Assembly: GCA_024709185.1 (NCBI GenBank)
Contig: JANJXE010000375.1
Location: 1 to 19,189, forward strand
Length of the DNA: 19,189 bases
Direction of reading: 5' to 3'
Source: Paludibacter sp.
Lineage (GTDB): Bacteria; Bacteroidota; Bacteroidia; Bacteroidales; Paludibacteraceae
Made by a program: the position numbers and the translations under genes. This document shows, piece by piece, positions 7,841 through 15,162 of the stretch (position 1 is the stretch's first letter; every line of letters begins with the position of its first letter). The notes below the pieces were generated by a model. The model was not told the origin of the DNA, did no database searches, and saw only the letters and a program-made list of their open reading frames with translations.

Positions 7841-7867
7841 CATTAATAATTAATCATTAATCATTAA
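7841..7867 (-). repeat. Extra heptamer arm overlapping the DUF2271 gene's 3' end
   Basis: CATTAAT-AATTAAT-CATTAAT-CATTAA units follow the right arm of element copy 1 after an 8-bp break. The array overlaps the last codons of the - strand DUF2271 gene; bases 7867-7850 read TTAATGATTAATGATTAA, giving LMIND and stop. The identical 18 bases end the barrel gene at 2246-2263. Confidence 0.85.
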
Positions 7868-8617
7868 AGTGCTTCTTTGTTTGCTCTGGTCGTGTACTAC
7901 TACCATATAGCTTCCTTTGGGTAGGGTGCTGATGTTGAAGGTGGGAACCTTGCTGGTGAAGAGCAGGCGGCCGTTGAGGTCGAAGAGCTCGGCATACCTG
8001 AAACCGGGCGCTTCAACAATAAGCTGTGTGCCTTCCTGATTGCGGTGTACCTTTACATTGTCGTCCGTTACGTTGTCTACAGCGGTGTTCACAGGCCTCC
8101 AACTGATGGAGATGTTGCTGTATCCCGACGTTGTAGCCGGAGTAAGGGTGGCCGCTGTCGGACCCTTGGTGAAGGTAAACGATGCTCTGTTGTGCTTTAC
8201 GCCATCGTTGTCGGTAAGCTCCATGTGTAGCGTGTAGGTACCATCGGGAGCCGAAGCTCCCAGGCGGTCCTTGCCGTTCCAGGTGCAACTGCGGGTGGCA
8301 TGCGAGGTTTTTGTGGCGCCGGTCACCGCATCCACGGTATTGTAGGCCGAACCCGCCACAGTGGTTACGTTCTTCCAGTTGGTCAGGTATTGCTTGCGTT
8401 CGCCTGCATAGGCCAGCAGCGTTTTCACAAATTTGTTCTGACTGTCGAGGATGTATATCGCCAGGATGTGCTTGGGGGCATATTCGGGTGTCGATGTCTG
8501 GGATGTGGTGGCCGATACGGTAAGTTGTCCTTCGGTGATGACAGCAGGAACTGCTTCCTGACTAACCAGATTACCGACTACAGCCGAAAAAAGAAGTGTT
8601 ACAAAAAGAGTCTTCAT
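7850..8617 (-). CDS. DUF2271 protein with ApbE flavinylation motif and T9SS sorting tail
   Basis: The 255-residue protein has a Sec signal (about 1-19) and a DUF2271-like domain (about 30-145, with PKHILAIYILDSQNKFVKTLL and an APDGTYTLHMELTDNDG turn). It ends in a C-terminal type A T9SS domain (about 183-255: VEAPGFRYAELFDLNGRLLF ... STLPKGSYMVVV). Residues 96-102 read DAVTGAT, followed by KTS. This matches the Dxx[ST]GAT motif where ApbE attaches FMN through phosphoester to the last Thr (T102 here). The gene is last in an operon that also encodes ApbE. I infer a covalent flavoprotein exported through the outer membrane and anchored or released at the surface. The final residues LMIND come from the repeat array. 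A 115-bp gap with tandem repeats separates it from the DUF3570 gene. Confidence 0.8.
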   Translation of the reverse strand: MKTLFVTLLFSAVVGNLVSQEAVPAVITEGQLTVSATTSQTSTPEYAPKHILAIYILDSQNKFVKTLLAYAGERKQYLTNWKNVTTVAGSAYNTVDAVTGATKTSHATRSCTWNGKDRLGASAPDGTYTLHMELTDNDGVKHNRASFTFTKGPTAATLTPATTSGYSNISISWRPVNTAVDNVTDDNVKVHRNQEGTQLIVEAPGFRYAELFDLNGRLLFTSKVPTFNISTLPKGSYMVVVHDQSKQRSTLMIND

Positions 8618-8682
8618 TGAATATAAAATATTGATGTTGAACGTAGGATTTCAGATTGGATACATTGATGTTGAACATAGTG

Positions 8683-8758
8683 TTTGATCCCGAAACCGAT
8701 AAACTTAATATTTGATTGCAAAACCGTTAAACTTAATATTTGATCCCGAAACCGAGGT
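8683..8758 (-). repeat. 28-bp tandem duplication of the DUF3570 gene's 3' end
   Basis: Units 8683-8710, 8711-8738 and 8739-8758 (partial) share TTTGAT..C.AAACCG and, in the first two, TAAACTTAATA. The unit at 8739-8758 plus part of the middle unit is the real 3' end of the DUF3570 gene (GFGIKY, stop at 8733). The others are non-coding copies just downstream. A second small direct repeat, TTGATGTTGAAC, lies at 8631-8642 and 8665-8676. Confidence 0.8.
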
Positions 8759-10106
8759 TTAAACTCACATTGAAAGCCTGCAGCCCTTTGCTTTGGGATG
8801 GATCGGCCGAAACGAAAGCCTTCAGGTCGGTACTGCGGGTGTAATAGGCCCCCCGCAGTTCAACATATTTAAACTGAAAGATGCCTATAAAGTCGAACGA
8901 CCGGGGCGACCGCAGGATGGCTTCGTTGGGATAGTACTTCACGCCCATGCCGATGCGTTGCGTCTCCATGGCCGATAAATCGTAGTCGGAGGTGTAATAC
9001 TGCTGGTTGGAAGTGTGGGTTTTATACGGCGCGAAATAGGTCGCTGCGGTTTGTGTGTGGAAGCGGTAGAAGGGCGACAGGGTCCACTCGTTGCTAAGCT
9101 TCAGGGGTGTTTCAATATTCCAGGAATGAGCCGCGATGCCGAAATCGTCGGTGTAGTACCGGTAAAAGGCCCGCAATACCAGAAAGTCGAAGGGGAAATA
9201 ATTCAACCTTATGCCCAGCGGTATTTTCAATCGTGATGAAGGCAGACGTTCAATGTCGAAGGCAAATTCTTCTTTGTCTGCAAAATACACACTGTGAAAT
9301 GGGGTGGAAAGCAGTCCGGTCATGTAGATGAGCTCTGCCGACACGCCAATCTGAAGGCGTCGACTGAGGGTTTGCGACAGAAAGAGGGAAGCATTGTACG
9401 AATGTCGCTTCGGGTCGCTGTGCATCGCATAACCCAGAAAATCGCCCAGCCATAGTTCGGGATAAATCAACTGATTACTGTGCTCTTTCCCCAGCCATTT
9501 GTCGAAAAAGGCCTGCCCGGTGAGGTTCAACCCTGTATTTCCATTGTTCCATTCTTTATTATAGGATATGCCGGTGGAAAAGGATTGATAGTCGTATTCG
9601 CGCGAAACGCCTCCCCGTACGCCCCACGATGAGCTCCTCTTCAGGTTTTTACGGGTGTAGCCCAGTGTTCCGTAATTGCGGGTGTCTTGGTACGAGGCCG
9701 ATGATACATTGCTGTCGATATTGTCGGTGGAGGCCGAGGTGTAGGTGTCCGACCCTGCCAGCAGACTAATCGCATTCACGCTGTCGAGCGGTACATTGAT
9801 GATAAACACATTCGAGAAATCATTCAGTTTCTCGGTACCTATACCCCCCGTTACAGGCGAATTGTTTCCATCCTGCTGGTAATAACCGCTCAGGAAGTTG
9901 GCGTCGATGTCGCGAAAAGGTTCTTTGCCTTTGGGGGAGGAAGCTGCGGGCTGTGCAAGCATTGATTCCACGGGCGTCTCTACCGCTGGTTGAACTGTCA
10001 TAGTCTCCGCGGGTAGTACGGCCGCAGGAGCCACGGGTGTTTCTGCCATTATCTGCTGAACTCCCATCAGAAGAACTAATCCCATTGCTCTATGTATATT
10101 CTTCAT
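8733..10106 (-). CDS. DUF3570 outer-membrane beta-barrel protein
   Basis: The 457-residue protein has a Sec signal (about 1-21), an Ala/Pro/Val/Thr-rich linker (about 22-60, PVAPAAVLPAETMTVQPAVE) and then a barrel with many alternating strands up to the terminal GFGIKY, ending in an aromatic residue as outer-membrane barrels do. Segments such as YYQQDGNNSPVTGGIGTEKL followed by DTYTSASTDNIDSNVSSAS fit DUF3570, which I recall travelling with DUF4266, ApbE and thioredoxin genes. Its biochemical role is not established. As a large barrel next to a redox maturation set it might be a porin or scaffold for the flavoprotein. The start is 8 bp after the DUF4266 stop, with GGAG just before the ATG, so translation is probably coupled. 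Confidence 0.8.
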   Translation of the reverse strand: MKNIHRAMGLVLLMGVQQIMAETPVAPAAVLPAETMTVQPAVETPVESMLAQPAASSPKGKEPFRDIDANFLSGYYQQDGNNSPVTGGIGTEKLNDFSNVFIINVPLDSVNAISLLAGSDTYTSASTDNIDSNVSSASYQDTRNYGTLGYTRKNLKRSSSWGVRGGVSREYDYQSFSTGISYNKEWNNGNTGLNLTGQAFFDKWLGKEHSNQLIYPELWLGDFLGYAMHSDPKRHSYNASLFLSQTLSRRLQIGVSAELIYMTGLLSTPFHSVYFADKEEFAFDIERLPSSRLKIPLGIRLNYFPFDFLVLRAFYRYYTDDFGIAAHSWNIETPLKLSNEWTLSPFYRFHTQTAATYFAPYKTHTSNQQYYTSDYDLSAMETQRIGMGVKYYPNEAILRSPRSFDFIGIFQFKYVELRGAYYTRSTDLKAFVSADPSQSKGLQAFNVSLNLGFGIKY

Positions 10107-10114
10107 ACTCCTTT

Positions 10115-10342
10115 TTAATTACAACCGCATCCGCCGCCTACCTTGCCGCCATTGGCTCCCGAAGCGCCTTCGCGGTAGGTCTCGTAATTTGTTTCAAACA
10201 TCTCAATCTTTTTGGCCGAAAGTTCCATCTCGGCATCGTTGAGGTACATTTTCTGCCAGGGCTTTACCGTGCTGCAGGCCGACAGTACCAGCGCGGCTGC
10301 GAGGAGTATCGGGATTGTTTTCTTGTTACTGAGCATTGCCAT
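10115..10342 (-). CDS. DUF4266 small lipoprotein
   Basis: The 75-residue protein has a lipoprotein signal: a hydrophobic stretch (about 9-21) ending in the lipobox LSAC (C at residue 22). The mature part is only about 53 residues, with KPWQKMYLNDAEMEL and the Gly/Cys-rich end GGKVGGGCGCN. The PWQ...L.D..M motif and the CGC(N) end fit DUF4266. The two C-terminal cysteines could bind metal or form a disulfide; their use is unknown. The start overlaps the end of apbE by 17 bp and the stop is 8 bp before the DUF3570 start, so tight cotranslation is expected. Confidence 0.85.
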   Translation of the reverse strand: MAMLSNKKTIPILLAAALVLSACSTVKPWQKMYLNDAEMELSAKKIEMFETNYETYREGASGANGGKVGGGCGCN

Positions 10343-11381
10343 AATAGTTTATTTGCATATTTTTGGAAGGGTGCAGCTGGTTATCTTCATCGATAATCAG
10401 GCCTTCCACCCCGTTTAACTGATTGATCAGGTACAACCCGTCGTCGATGCCTAACACCGAAACCGAAGTAGCCAGTGCATCGGCCAGCTCGGCATCGGCA
10501 CAAATGATGGTCACGCTTTTCAGACCCACCACTGGATAACCGGTTCGGGGGTCGATGATGTGGGAATAGCGCTTGCCGTTGCTGGTGAAATAATGTTCGT
10601 AATCGCCGGAGGTTACTATCGACATGTTATTGAGCCGTATCCAGCCGATGGGCTTTTGTCGCGAGTCGGGATTGGCAAGCTGCACCGACCATCCATCGGG
10701 ATGATTGCTTTGTCCCCAGGCGGTCAGGTCGCCACTGGCATTCACCACGCCACCCACTACCCCCGGTAGTTGCTGCATTTTGTGCTTCGCCCGGTTGGCT
10801 GCATAGCCTTTACCGATGGCGCCAAACCCGATGCGCATGCCTTGTTGAGTCAGAAATACGGTGTTGCGCGCGGTGTCGACTTGTATGTTTCGCCAGTTGA
10901 TGTGCTGCGATGCCTGTTGCACCACCGTGCTGTCGGGCAGGGGATGCTCTCTGCGGTCGAACTTCCACACCTTGGCCATGGAGGCAAAGCTGATGTCGAA
11001 AGCACCGCCGGTAAGCTTCGAAACCGACAGGGCACGACGGATTAAATCGACCAATTCGCGGTCTACTTTCACAGCCCGTATCCCGGCATTGCGGTTGATG
11101 GCTGCGGTTTGCGAGGTAGAATCCCACTCGCTGATGAGTTTTTCGATGCGTTGTATTTCGGCAATGGCTATCCCCACCGCCTGCTGCGCTGTGGCTTTTT
11201 CGGTGGCAATGGCGGTTATTTCAAAACCGCTGCCCATCAACATAAGCGACTGCTTGTGCGATTCGATGGCATGCAGGGGAATATCAGCCACTAATATTAC
11301 GAAAGCTGCAAGGGCAAGGCGCAACGAAACCAGCCGGATTTTCGCCCACTGATCTATCGATCCTGAATCTTGTTTCCCCAT
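10326..11381 (-). CDS. apbE: FAD:protein FMN transferase (ApbE)
   Basis: ApbE hydrolyses FAD and transfers FMN to a Thr/Ser of extracytoplasmic target proteins, using Mg2+. The 351-residue protein shows the family landmarks in order: MGSGFEITAI (49-58), EWDSTS (85-90), GAIGKGYAANRA (188-199), NASGDL (214-219), HIIDPRTGYPV (274-284) and ADALATSVSVLG (300-311). The N-terminus is longer than usual: about 20 charged residues precede a hydrophobic segment (about 20-38). It is not a lipoprotein; it is either Sec-exported or held by a signal anchor facing the periplasm. A shorter start cannot be excluded. The likely substrate, with motif DAVTGAT, is encoded three genes downstream in the same operon. 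Confidence 0.92.
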   Translation of the reverse strand: MGKQDSGSIDQWAKIRLVSLRLALAAFVILVADIPLHAIESHKQSLMLMGSGFEITAIATEKATAQQAVGIAIAEIQRIEKLISEWDSTSQTAAINRNAGIRAVKVDRELVDLIRRALSVSKLTGGAFDISFASMAKVWKFDRREHPLPDSTVVQQASQHINWRNIQVDTARNTVFLTQQGMRIGFGAIGKGYAANRAKHKMQQLPGVVGGVVNASGDLTAWGQSNHPDGWSVQLANPDSRQKPIGWIRLNNMSIVTSGDYEHYFTSNGKRYSHIIDPRTGYPVVGLKSVTIICADAELADALATSVSVLGIDDGLYLINQLNGVEGLIIDEDNQLHPSKNMQINYYGNAQ

Positions 11382-11498
11382 AAATTCCCTCTTTTTTACT
11401 CGTATAATGCACCCGGGTCTTTAACTGCTGTTTAGCGTTGCTAAGAGCATATCAAACCAGGATGGGATGGTACTGTTAGACTACCATCAGCAGTTTCC

Positions 11499-11957
11499 TT
11501 ACTTTTGCGTCGCCAACAGTGCCTCGCACTGTTCAATAAACACTTCGGGCGTTTGGTGCTTGAACGCGATTGTCCCGATCGTCTTCCCTTCGGCTGTCAC
11601 CACCACGATGTACGGAAAATATCCAGCCTTGTTGTAAGCCGCGGCCAGCTTCTCGTTTTGCTTACGCAGCGCATCGGGCAACTGGTTCTTTTGCTGTTGC
11701 GGAAAATCGAGGTACAATACCGCTACCTTCGCCGGATGATACTGTTGAAAAGCTTCGCTGGTAAGTATCGTTTGCTTGAGCTGAATGCAGGGCTTGCACC
11801 AGTCGGAACCGGCAAATACATACAAGATAGGAACCTTGTTTTCCTGCGCATAGGCTTTTGCCTCCGTCTCGGAACTAAACCACGCTTTCGGGACAGCTGT
11901 AGCCTGAAAGCTTAAAAACAGAAATAACGCAACAGTAATTAGCGTGTGGAATTTCAT
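11499..11957 (-). CDS. Exported thioredoxin-fold protein with CKPC active site
   Basis: The 152-residue protein has a Sec signal (MKFHTLITVALFLFLSFQATA, about 21 residues) and one thioredoxin domain. The active site is WCKPC (C54, C57) after YVFAGSD, and the cis-proline is in YFPYIVV (P115). Such proteins exchange disulfides in the periplasm; the YYH-type insert of classical TlpA is absent and the domain is closer to the thioredoxin_7/DUF255-like group. It is first in the operon, 117 bp before apbE. It may keep Cys of the DUF4266 or other exported partner proteins reduced, which is inference from context. Confidence 0.85.
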   Translation of the reverse strand: MKFHTLITVALFLFLSFQATAVPKAWFSSETEAKAYAQENKVPILYVFAGSDWCKPCIQLKQTILTSEAFQQYHPAKVAVLYLDFPQQQKNQLPDALRKQNEKLAAAYNKAGYFPYIVVVTAEGKTIGTIAFKHQTPEVFIEQCEALLATQK

Positions 11958-12273
11958 ACTACACAGAATTTAAACGGAAATAAATGTACTTGATTCAAGT
12001 TCTGAATAAACCTTTAGAAAGCGCAAAAGTAGTAAAAATAAATTTCAATAATTTCTAATCAGCTTTTTTTTATTTGTGACGTTAACATTATTTGTACATA
12101 GCCTGGTTGGTGCGTTTCAAATGTGTTACATTAGTCAGCTTGGTTCTTTGAGACAGAATTCTCAATGGATTGTGGCGTAAACTATAGGAATTTATTCCTC
12201 AAAAGTTTACTTTAGTTGTGAATTTGAACCGTTAATTTGAATATATATATATTTAATTGTTGATTCATGTTAT
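11958..12273. other. Gene-free stretch between thioredoxin and Fic genes: promoter box and two hairpins
   Basis: No gene is seen here. On the - strand TACTTTTG (12031-12024) matches the -7 box TAnnTTTG, 67 bp before the thioredoxin start; no well-spaced -33 was found. Two compact palindromes lie upstream: TTGAGA/TCTCAA with a 6-nt loop (12148-12165), and AGGAAT/ATTCCT with a 2-nt loop (12186-12199) enclosed by AAACT (12179-12183) and AGTTT (12204-12208). They are possible Fic-gene terminators or protein-binding sites. Neither has a clean T run on the - strand. An AT-dinucleotide run sits at 12240-12252. Confidence 0.5.
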
Positions 12274-13398
12274 TTATCGGAATATCTGGAAGTAACGATC
12301 ATACACATATGTTCTTCCACGTTGCCCTCCTGTGATTTCTTTCAAAATTTCCAACCTTTCTAAGTCTATAATTAATTTGTATGCCGTTGGCATTGATATT
12401 CCCGTAATTTCACGAACCTTTTCTGCATTTAGTATTGGACGCTCATATAAGTAGTCAACCACTTTTTTTGCAGTTGCGGCTCTACTACCTAAAGTCTGCA
12501 GTTGTAATTCTGTTGATTTTTGCAATTGCAGAATTTTATCAAATGTTGCAATTCCATTACCAGCAGTTTGTATGATTCCTTCCAGAAAAAACTTAAACCA
12601 CTGATCTAAATCATTTTTCTCTCTCACAAGAGTCAAATTATCGTAATAAAGTTTTCTGTTTTTTTCGAAAAAGTCCGATAAATACAATATCGGTTTTTGC
12701 AAAACTCCTTTACTCACCAAATACAATGGAATTAAAAGTCTTCCAACTCTTCCATTTCCGTCGAGAAAAGGGTGAATTGTCTCAAATTGATAATGAACTA
12801 ATCCGATTTTAAGCAACTCTGGAAAATATATTTCTTCGTTGTGAAGAAATTTCTCAATGTCGCTCATCAGTTCAGGAACACTTGTAGGTACAGGCGGTAC
12901 AAAAACTGCATCATTTAGTGTAGCACCTCCAATCCAGTTCTGACTTGTTCTAAACTCTCCGGGTTGTTTTTTTTCTCCCCGTACGCCTTGTAACAATATT
13001 TTATGCGCTTCACGAATTAGTCTTGTTGAAAAAGGTAGTTTGTCCAATTCTTGCACAGCCCATTCCATTGCTTTGATATAATTTTGGACTTCCTCCCAAT
13101 CATCTCTTTTGTCTAATGGAATATCCTCTTTATCAAGTATGGCATCGTCGATACTGGTTTGTGTCCCTTCTATTCTGTTACTCTGTGTTGCTTCTTTGGC
13201 AACATGCATGCTGATAAATAGATCTACATTCGGAATATACCTGGAATACATGTCTAAGCGACCTAATTCCCTATCGGCTTTACTTAAAAGTTGCACTACC
13301 TCCATGTTGTCAATCAACAATTGCTTGTTGATGAATTCTGGTTGATAGCTTTTGTAATAGCCTTGATTAATTAAAGTTCCTGCTTTGAAAGATTTCAT
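12274..13398 (-). CDS. Fic-domain AMP-transferase-type protein with C-terminal winged helix
   Basis: Fic proteins transfer AMP or another nucleotide moiety to a hydroxyl group of target proteins. The 374-residue protein carries the core motif HPFLDGNGRVGR (209-220), with catalytic H209 and phosphate-binding D213/N215/R217/R220. Upstream, SNRIEG (73-78) matches the inhibitory motif [ST]xxxE[GN], so this is a class II, self-inhibited Fic with E77 as the inhibitory Glu. The last 65 residues (TAKKVVDYLYERPILNAEKVREITGIS...) are a helix-turn-helix/winged helix. The gene is A+T-rich compared with both neighbours, has its own promoter and no antitoxin partner, so a self-contained, acquired gene is likely. 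The target is unknown. Confidence 0.92.
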   Translation of the reverse strand: MKSFKAGTLINQGYYKSYQPEFINKQLLIDNMEVVQLLSKADRELGRLDMYSRYIPNVDLFISMHVAKEATQSNRIEGTQTSIDDAILDKEDIPLDKRDDWEEVQNYIKAMEWAVQELDKLPFSTRLIREAHKILLQGVRGEKKQPGEFRTSQNWIGGATLNDAVFVPPVPTSVPELMSDIEKFLHNEEIYFPELLKIGLVHYQFETIHPFLDGNGRVGRLLIPLYLVSKGVLQKPILYLSDFFEKNRKLYYDNLTLVREKNDLDQWFKFFLEGIIQTAGNGIATFDKILQLQKSTELQLQTLGSRAATAKKVVDYLYERPILNAEKVREITGISMPTAYKLIIDLERLEILKEITGGQRGRTYVYDRYFQIFR

Positions 13399-13404
13399 GC
13401 TAAA

Positions 13405-13473
13405 ATTTAAATAGAGCTGGTTGTTATTTAAATATTTTGCAAATATATTAAATAAGTCCGACTTTTATTTAAA
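13405..13473 (-). promoter_or_regulatory. Fic promoter with TATTTAAA-type operator candidates
   Basis: On the - strand TATATTTG (13447-13440) is a full -7 match, 42 bp before the Fic ATG. The leader between it and the gene holds ATTTAAATA (13405-13413) and TATTTAAAT (13425-13433), a perfect 9-bp inverted pair spaced 20 bp centre to centre, two helical turns. A third TATTTAAA is at 13466-13473, upstream of the -7 box. This fits binding by a dimeric winged-helix protein, possibly Fic itself. The A+T richness of the region raises the chance of coincidence. Confidence 0.45.
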
Positions 13474-13483
13474 GTTGTGCTAA

Positions 13484-15160
13484 CTAAAACCCAAAATCAT
13501 CTATTTCTTTTGTTTCGGCTTCTTCAAAGTCCAGGCTTATCGTGTTATGCGCGGTGAGGCCTTCCACGAAGATGGCTTTCCAGGGCTTGGCGGGACAGAT
13601 GTATTCGCAGCCGCCGCAGCCCACGCATATTTCGGGCTCTATCTCCGGAATGGTAAGGCTGTCTTTGTAATAGACCATGTGCACGGCCTGGGTGGGACAA
13701 TGCTCGCTGCACGCCCCGCAACTGGTTTCGTCGGTGTACACAATGCAGTTTTCGAGATAGAGCTGCACTACGCCCATCTGGTTCAGGTTTTTCTGCTCGC
13801 GGGTGAGGGGCAACAGGGCCCCGGTGGGGCACACGTCGCTACACAAGGTGCAGTCGTAATTACAAAACTGATGGTCGAAATTCATCATGGGCTGCAGCAT
13901 GCCGCCCAATCCGTAGTCGAGAAACGAGGGCTTAATCACCTGCGTCGGGCATTTGGCCACACACAGGTGACAGGAGGTGCACTTTTCGGTGAAGCGCTCG
14001 AAGTTGCCGGCTCCCGGAGGCATGATGGGCAGGGTGCGGCGGATGTCGCGCTTGGATCCCAACCGAAGGGTCATCTCGGCGGATAATCGCGCTGCGGCAA
14101 GGCCGGTTACGCCGAGGGCGGCAAGAAAACGACGACGGCTGGCAAACGCAGGTCGGGTGGTACTAACCATGGGGGCAGTAGTCCCCTGTCCGCTAATAAG
14201 ATGAGTGGATACAGTAGTTGATTCAAGAGTGGAGGTCGTGGCCGTGGCAGATGCTGTGGCGGTGGCCTTCCGCGCAGGTTTCATCCCCGGAGCATTCGGC
14301 GCTGCCAGCTTCTGAACCAGCGCCTCTCCCTTGCGCGGTAGGCGGTACTGCAAGCCCGACTCGCTGCACGAATCTATACAATTAAAACAGGTCACGCAGC
14401 GCGAACTGTCCACCGTCATGTGCTTAAAATCGATGCACGACGACTTGCAATTGCGCGCACAACTGCCACACAGCGTGCAGGCCGAGGAGTCGAACCGGAT
14501 CTGAAACAGCGAGAATCGACTCAGCAGTCCCAGCGTGGTGCCCACGGGACACACGGTGTTGCAGTAGATGCGGCCGTTGCGCCAGGCCAGTATGCTCACC
14601 GTGGCAATAGTGATCAAGGCCACCACCAGCGAAGCTATACTGAGCAGGTAAATGCCGGTTTTGTAAAAGGTGTGGTCGCCAAAAGAGGTAAAAATGCTGA
14701 AAAGTAAATTATTTCCTGCCTGGTACAGGGGCTTGAACAAATGCACCGACATCCGGCCAAAAGCACTGTAGGGGTCGAGCAAGCCTACCAACACATGGAG
14801 CCCACTCACAAAGGCCAGCACCATCAGCACCAAAAATCCGTAGCGCAGCCAGTTGAGCGGCGGCAGATATTTGTACCGTTTTTTAGTTTTCTTGTTCGAA
14901 GTCCACTTGCGCAGACGACTCACTACATCCTGATAAACTCCCAGCGGACAAACCGACGAACAGTAAATACGCCCGAACACCAGTGTAAGCACCACCAGCG
15001 CCACTATCACCACGCCATTCAGCGCCAGCAAAGCCGGCACCAGCTGCACCTGAGCAATGGCATGCACCTGCATAGGCAACAACTCCGCGAAATCCAAGAA
15101 AAACAAGCCTATCAGCACCAACAAAATGGCCGAAACCACAATTCGAATCCGACGTAACAC
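13484..15160 (-). CDS. Membrane polyferredoxin: NapH-like and NapG-like halves with internal Tat-type signal
   Basis: The 558-residue protein has four membrane spans (about 5-26, 42-64, 103-128, 168-192). Two NapH-type motifs, GRIYCSSVCP (64-72) and GRIYCNTVCP (197-205), lie by spans 2 and 4. A two-cluster ferredoxin follows (C228, C231, C234, C238; C255, C258, C261, C265), then an Ala/Thr-rich linker (about 298-338). SRRRFLAALG (341-350) before a hydrophobic stretch resembles a twin-arginine signal. The C-terminal part has four cysteine quartets (C394-C404, C433-C444, C481-C488, C512-C522). NapH and NapG are separate membrane and periplasmic Fe-S proteins of nitrate reduction, but no nap gene is nearby. 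I infer electron passage from cytoplasm to periplasm. The GTG start abuts a heptamer arm; LRRIRIVVSA fits the family start. Confidence 0.85.
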   Translation of the reverse strand: MLRRIRIVVSAILLVLIGLFFLDFAELLPMQVHAIAQVQLVPALLALNGVVIVALVVLTLVFGRIYCSSVCPLGVYQDVVSRLRKWTSNKKTKKRYKYLPPLNWLRYGFLVLMVLAFVSGLHVLVGLLDPYSAFGRMSVHLFKPLYQAGNNLLFSIFTSFGDHTFYKTGIYLLSIASLVVALITIATVSILAWRNGRIYCNTVCPVGTTLGLLSRFSLFQIRFDSSACTLCGSCARNCKSSCIDFKHMTVDSSRCVTCFNCIDSCSESGLQYRLPRKGEALVQKLAAPNAPGMKPARKATATASATATTSTLESTTVSTHLISGQGTTAPMVSTTRPAFASRRRFLAALGVTGLAAARLSAEMTLRLGSKRDIRRTLPIMPPGAGNFERFTEKCTSCHLCVAKCPTQVIKPSFLDYGLGGMLQPMMNFDHQFCNYDCTLCSDVCPTGALLPLTREQKNLNQMGVVQLYLENCIVYTDETSCGACSEHCPTQAVHMVYYKDSLTIPEIEPEICVGCGGCEYICPAKPWKAIFVEGLTAHNTISLDFEEAETKEIDDFGF

Positions 15161-15162
15161 AA

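Noticed and set aside
12274..13398. Fic gene as toxin of a FicT/FicA toxin-antitoxin pair
   Set aside because: The inhibitory motif is in the same polypeptide and no small antitoxin gene is adjacent.
13484..15160. Periplasmic nitrate reductase operon
   Set aside because: Only NapH/NapG-like Fe-S architecture is present; no NapA, NapB, NapC or NapD is seen nearby.
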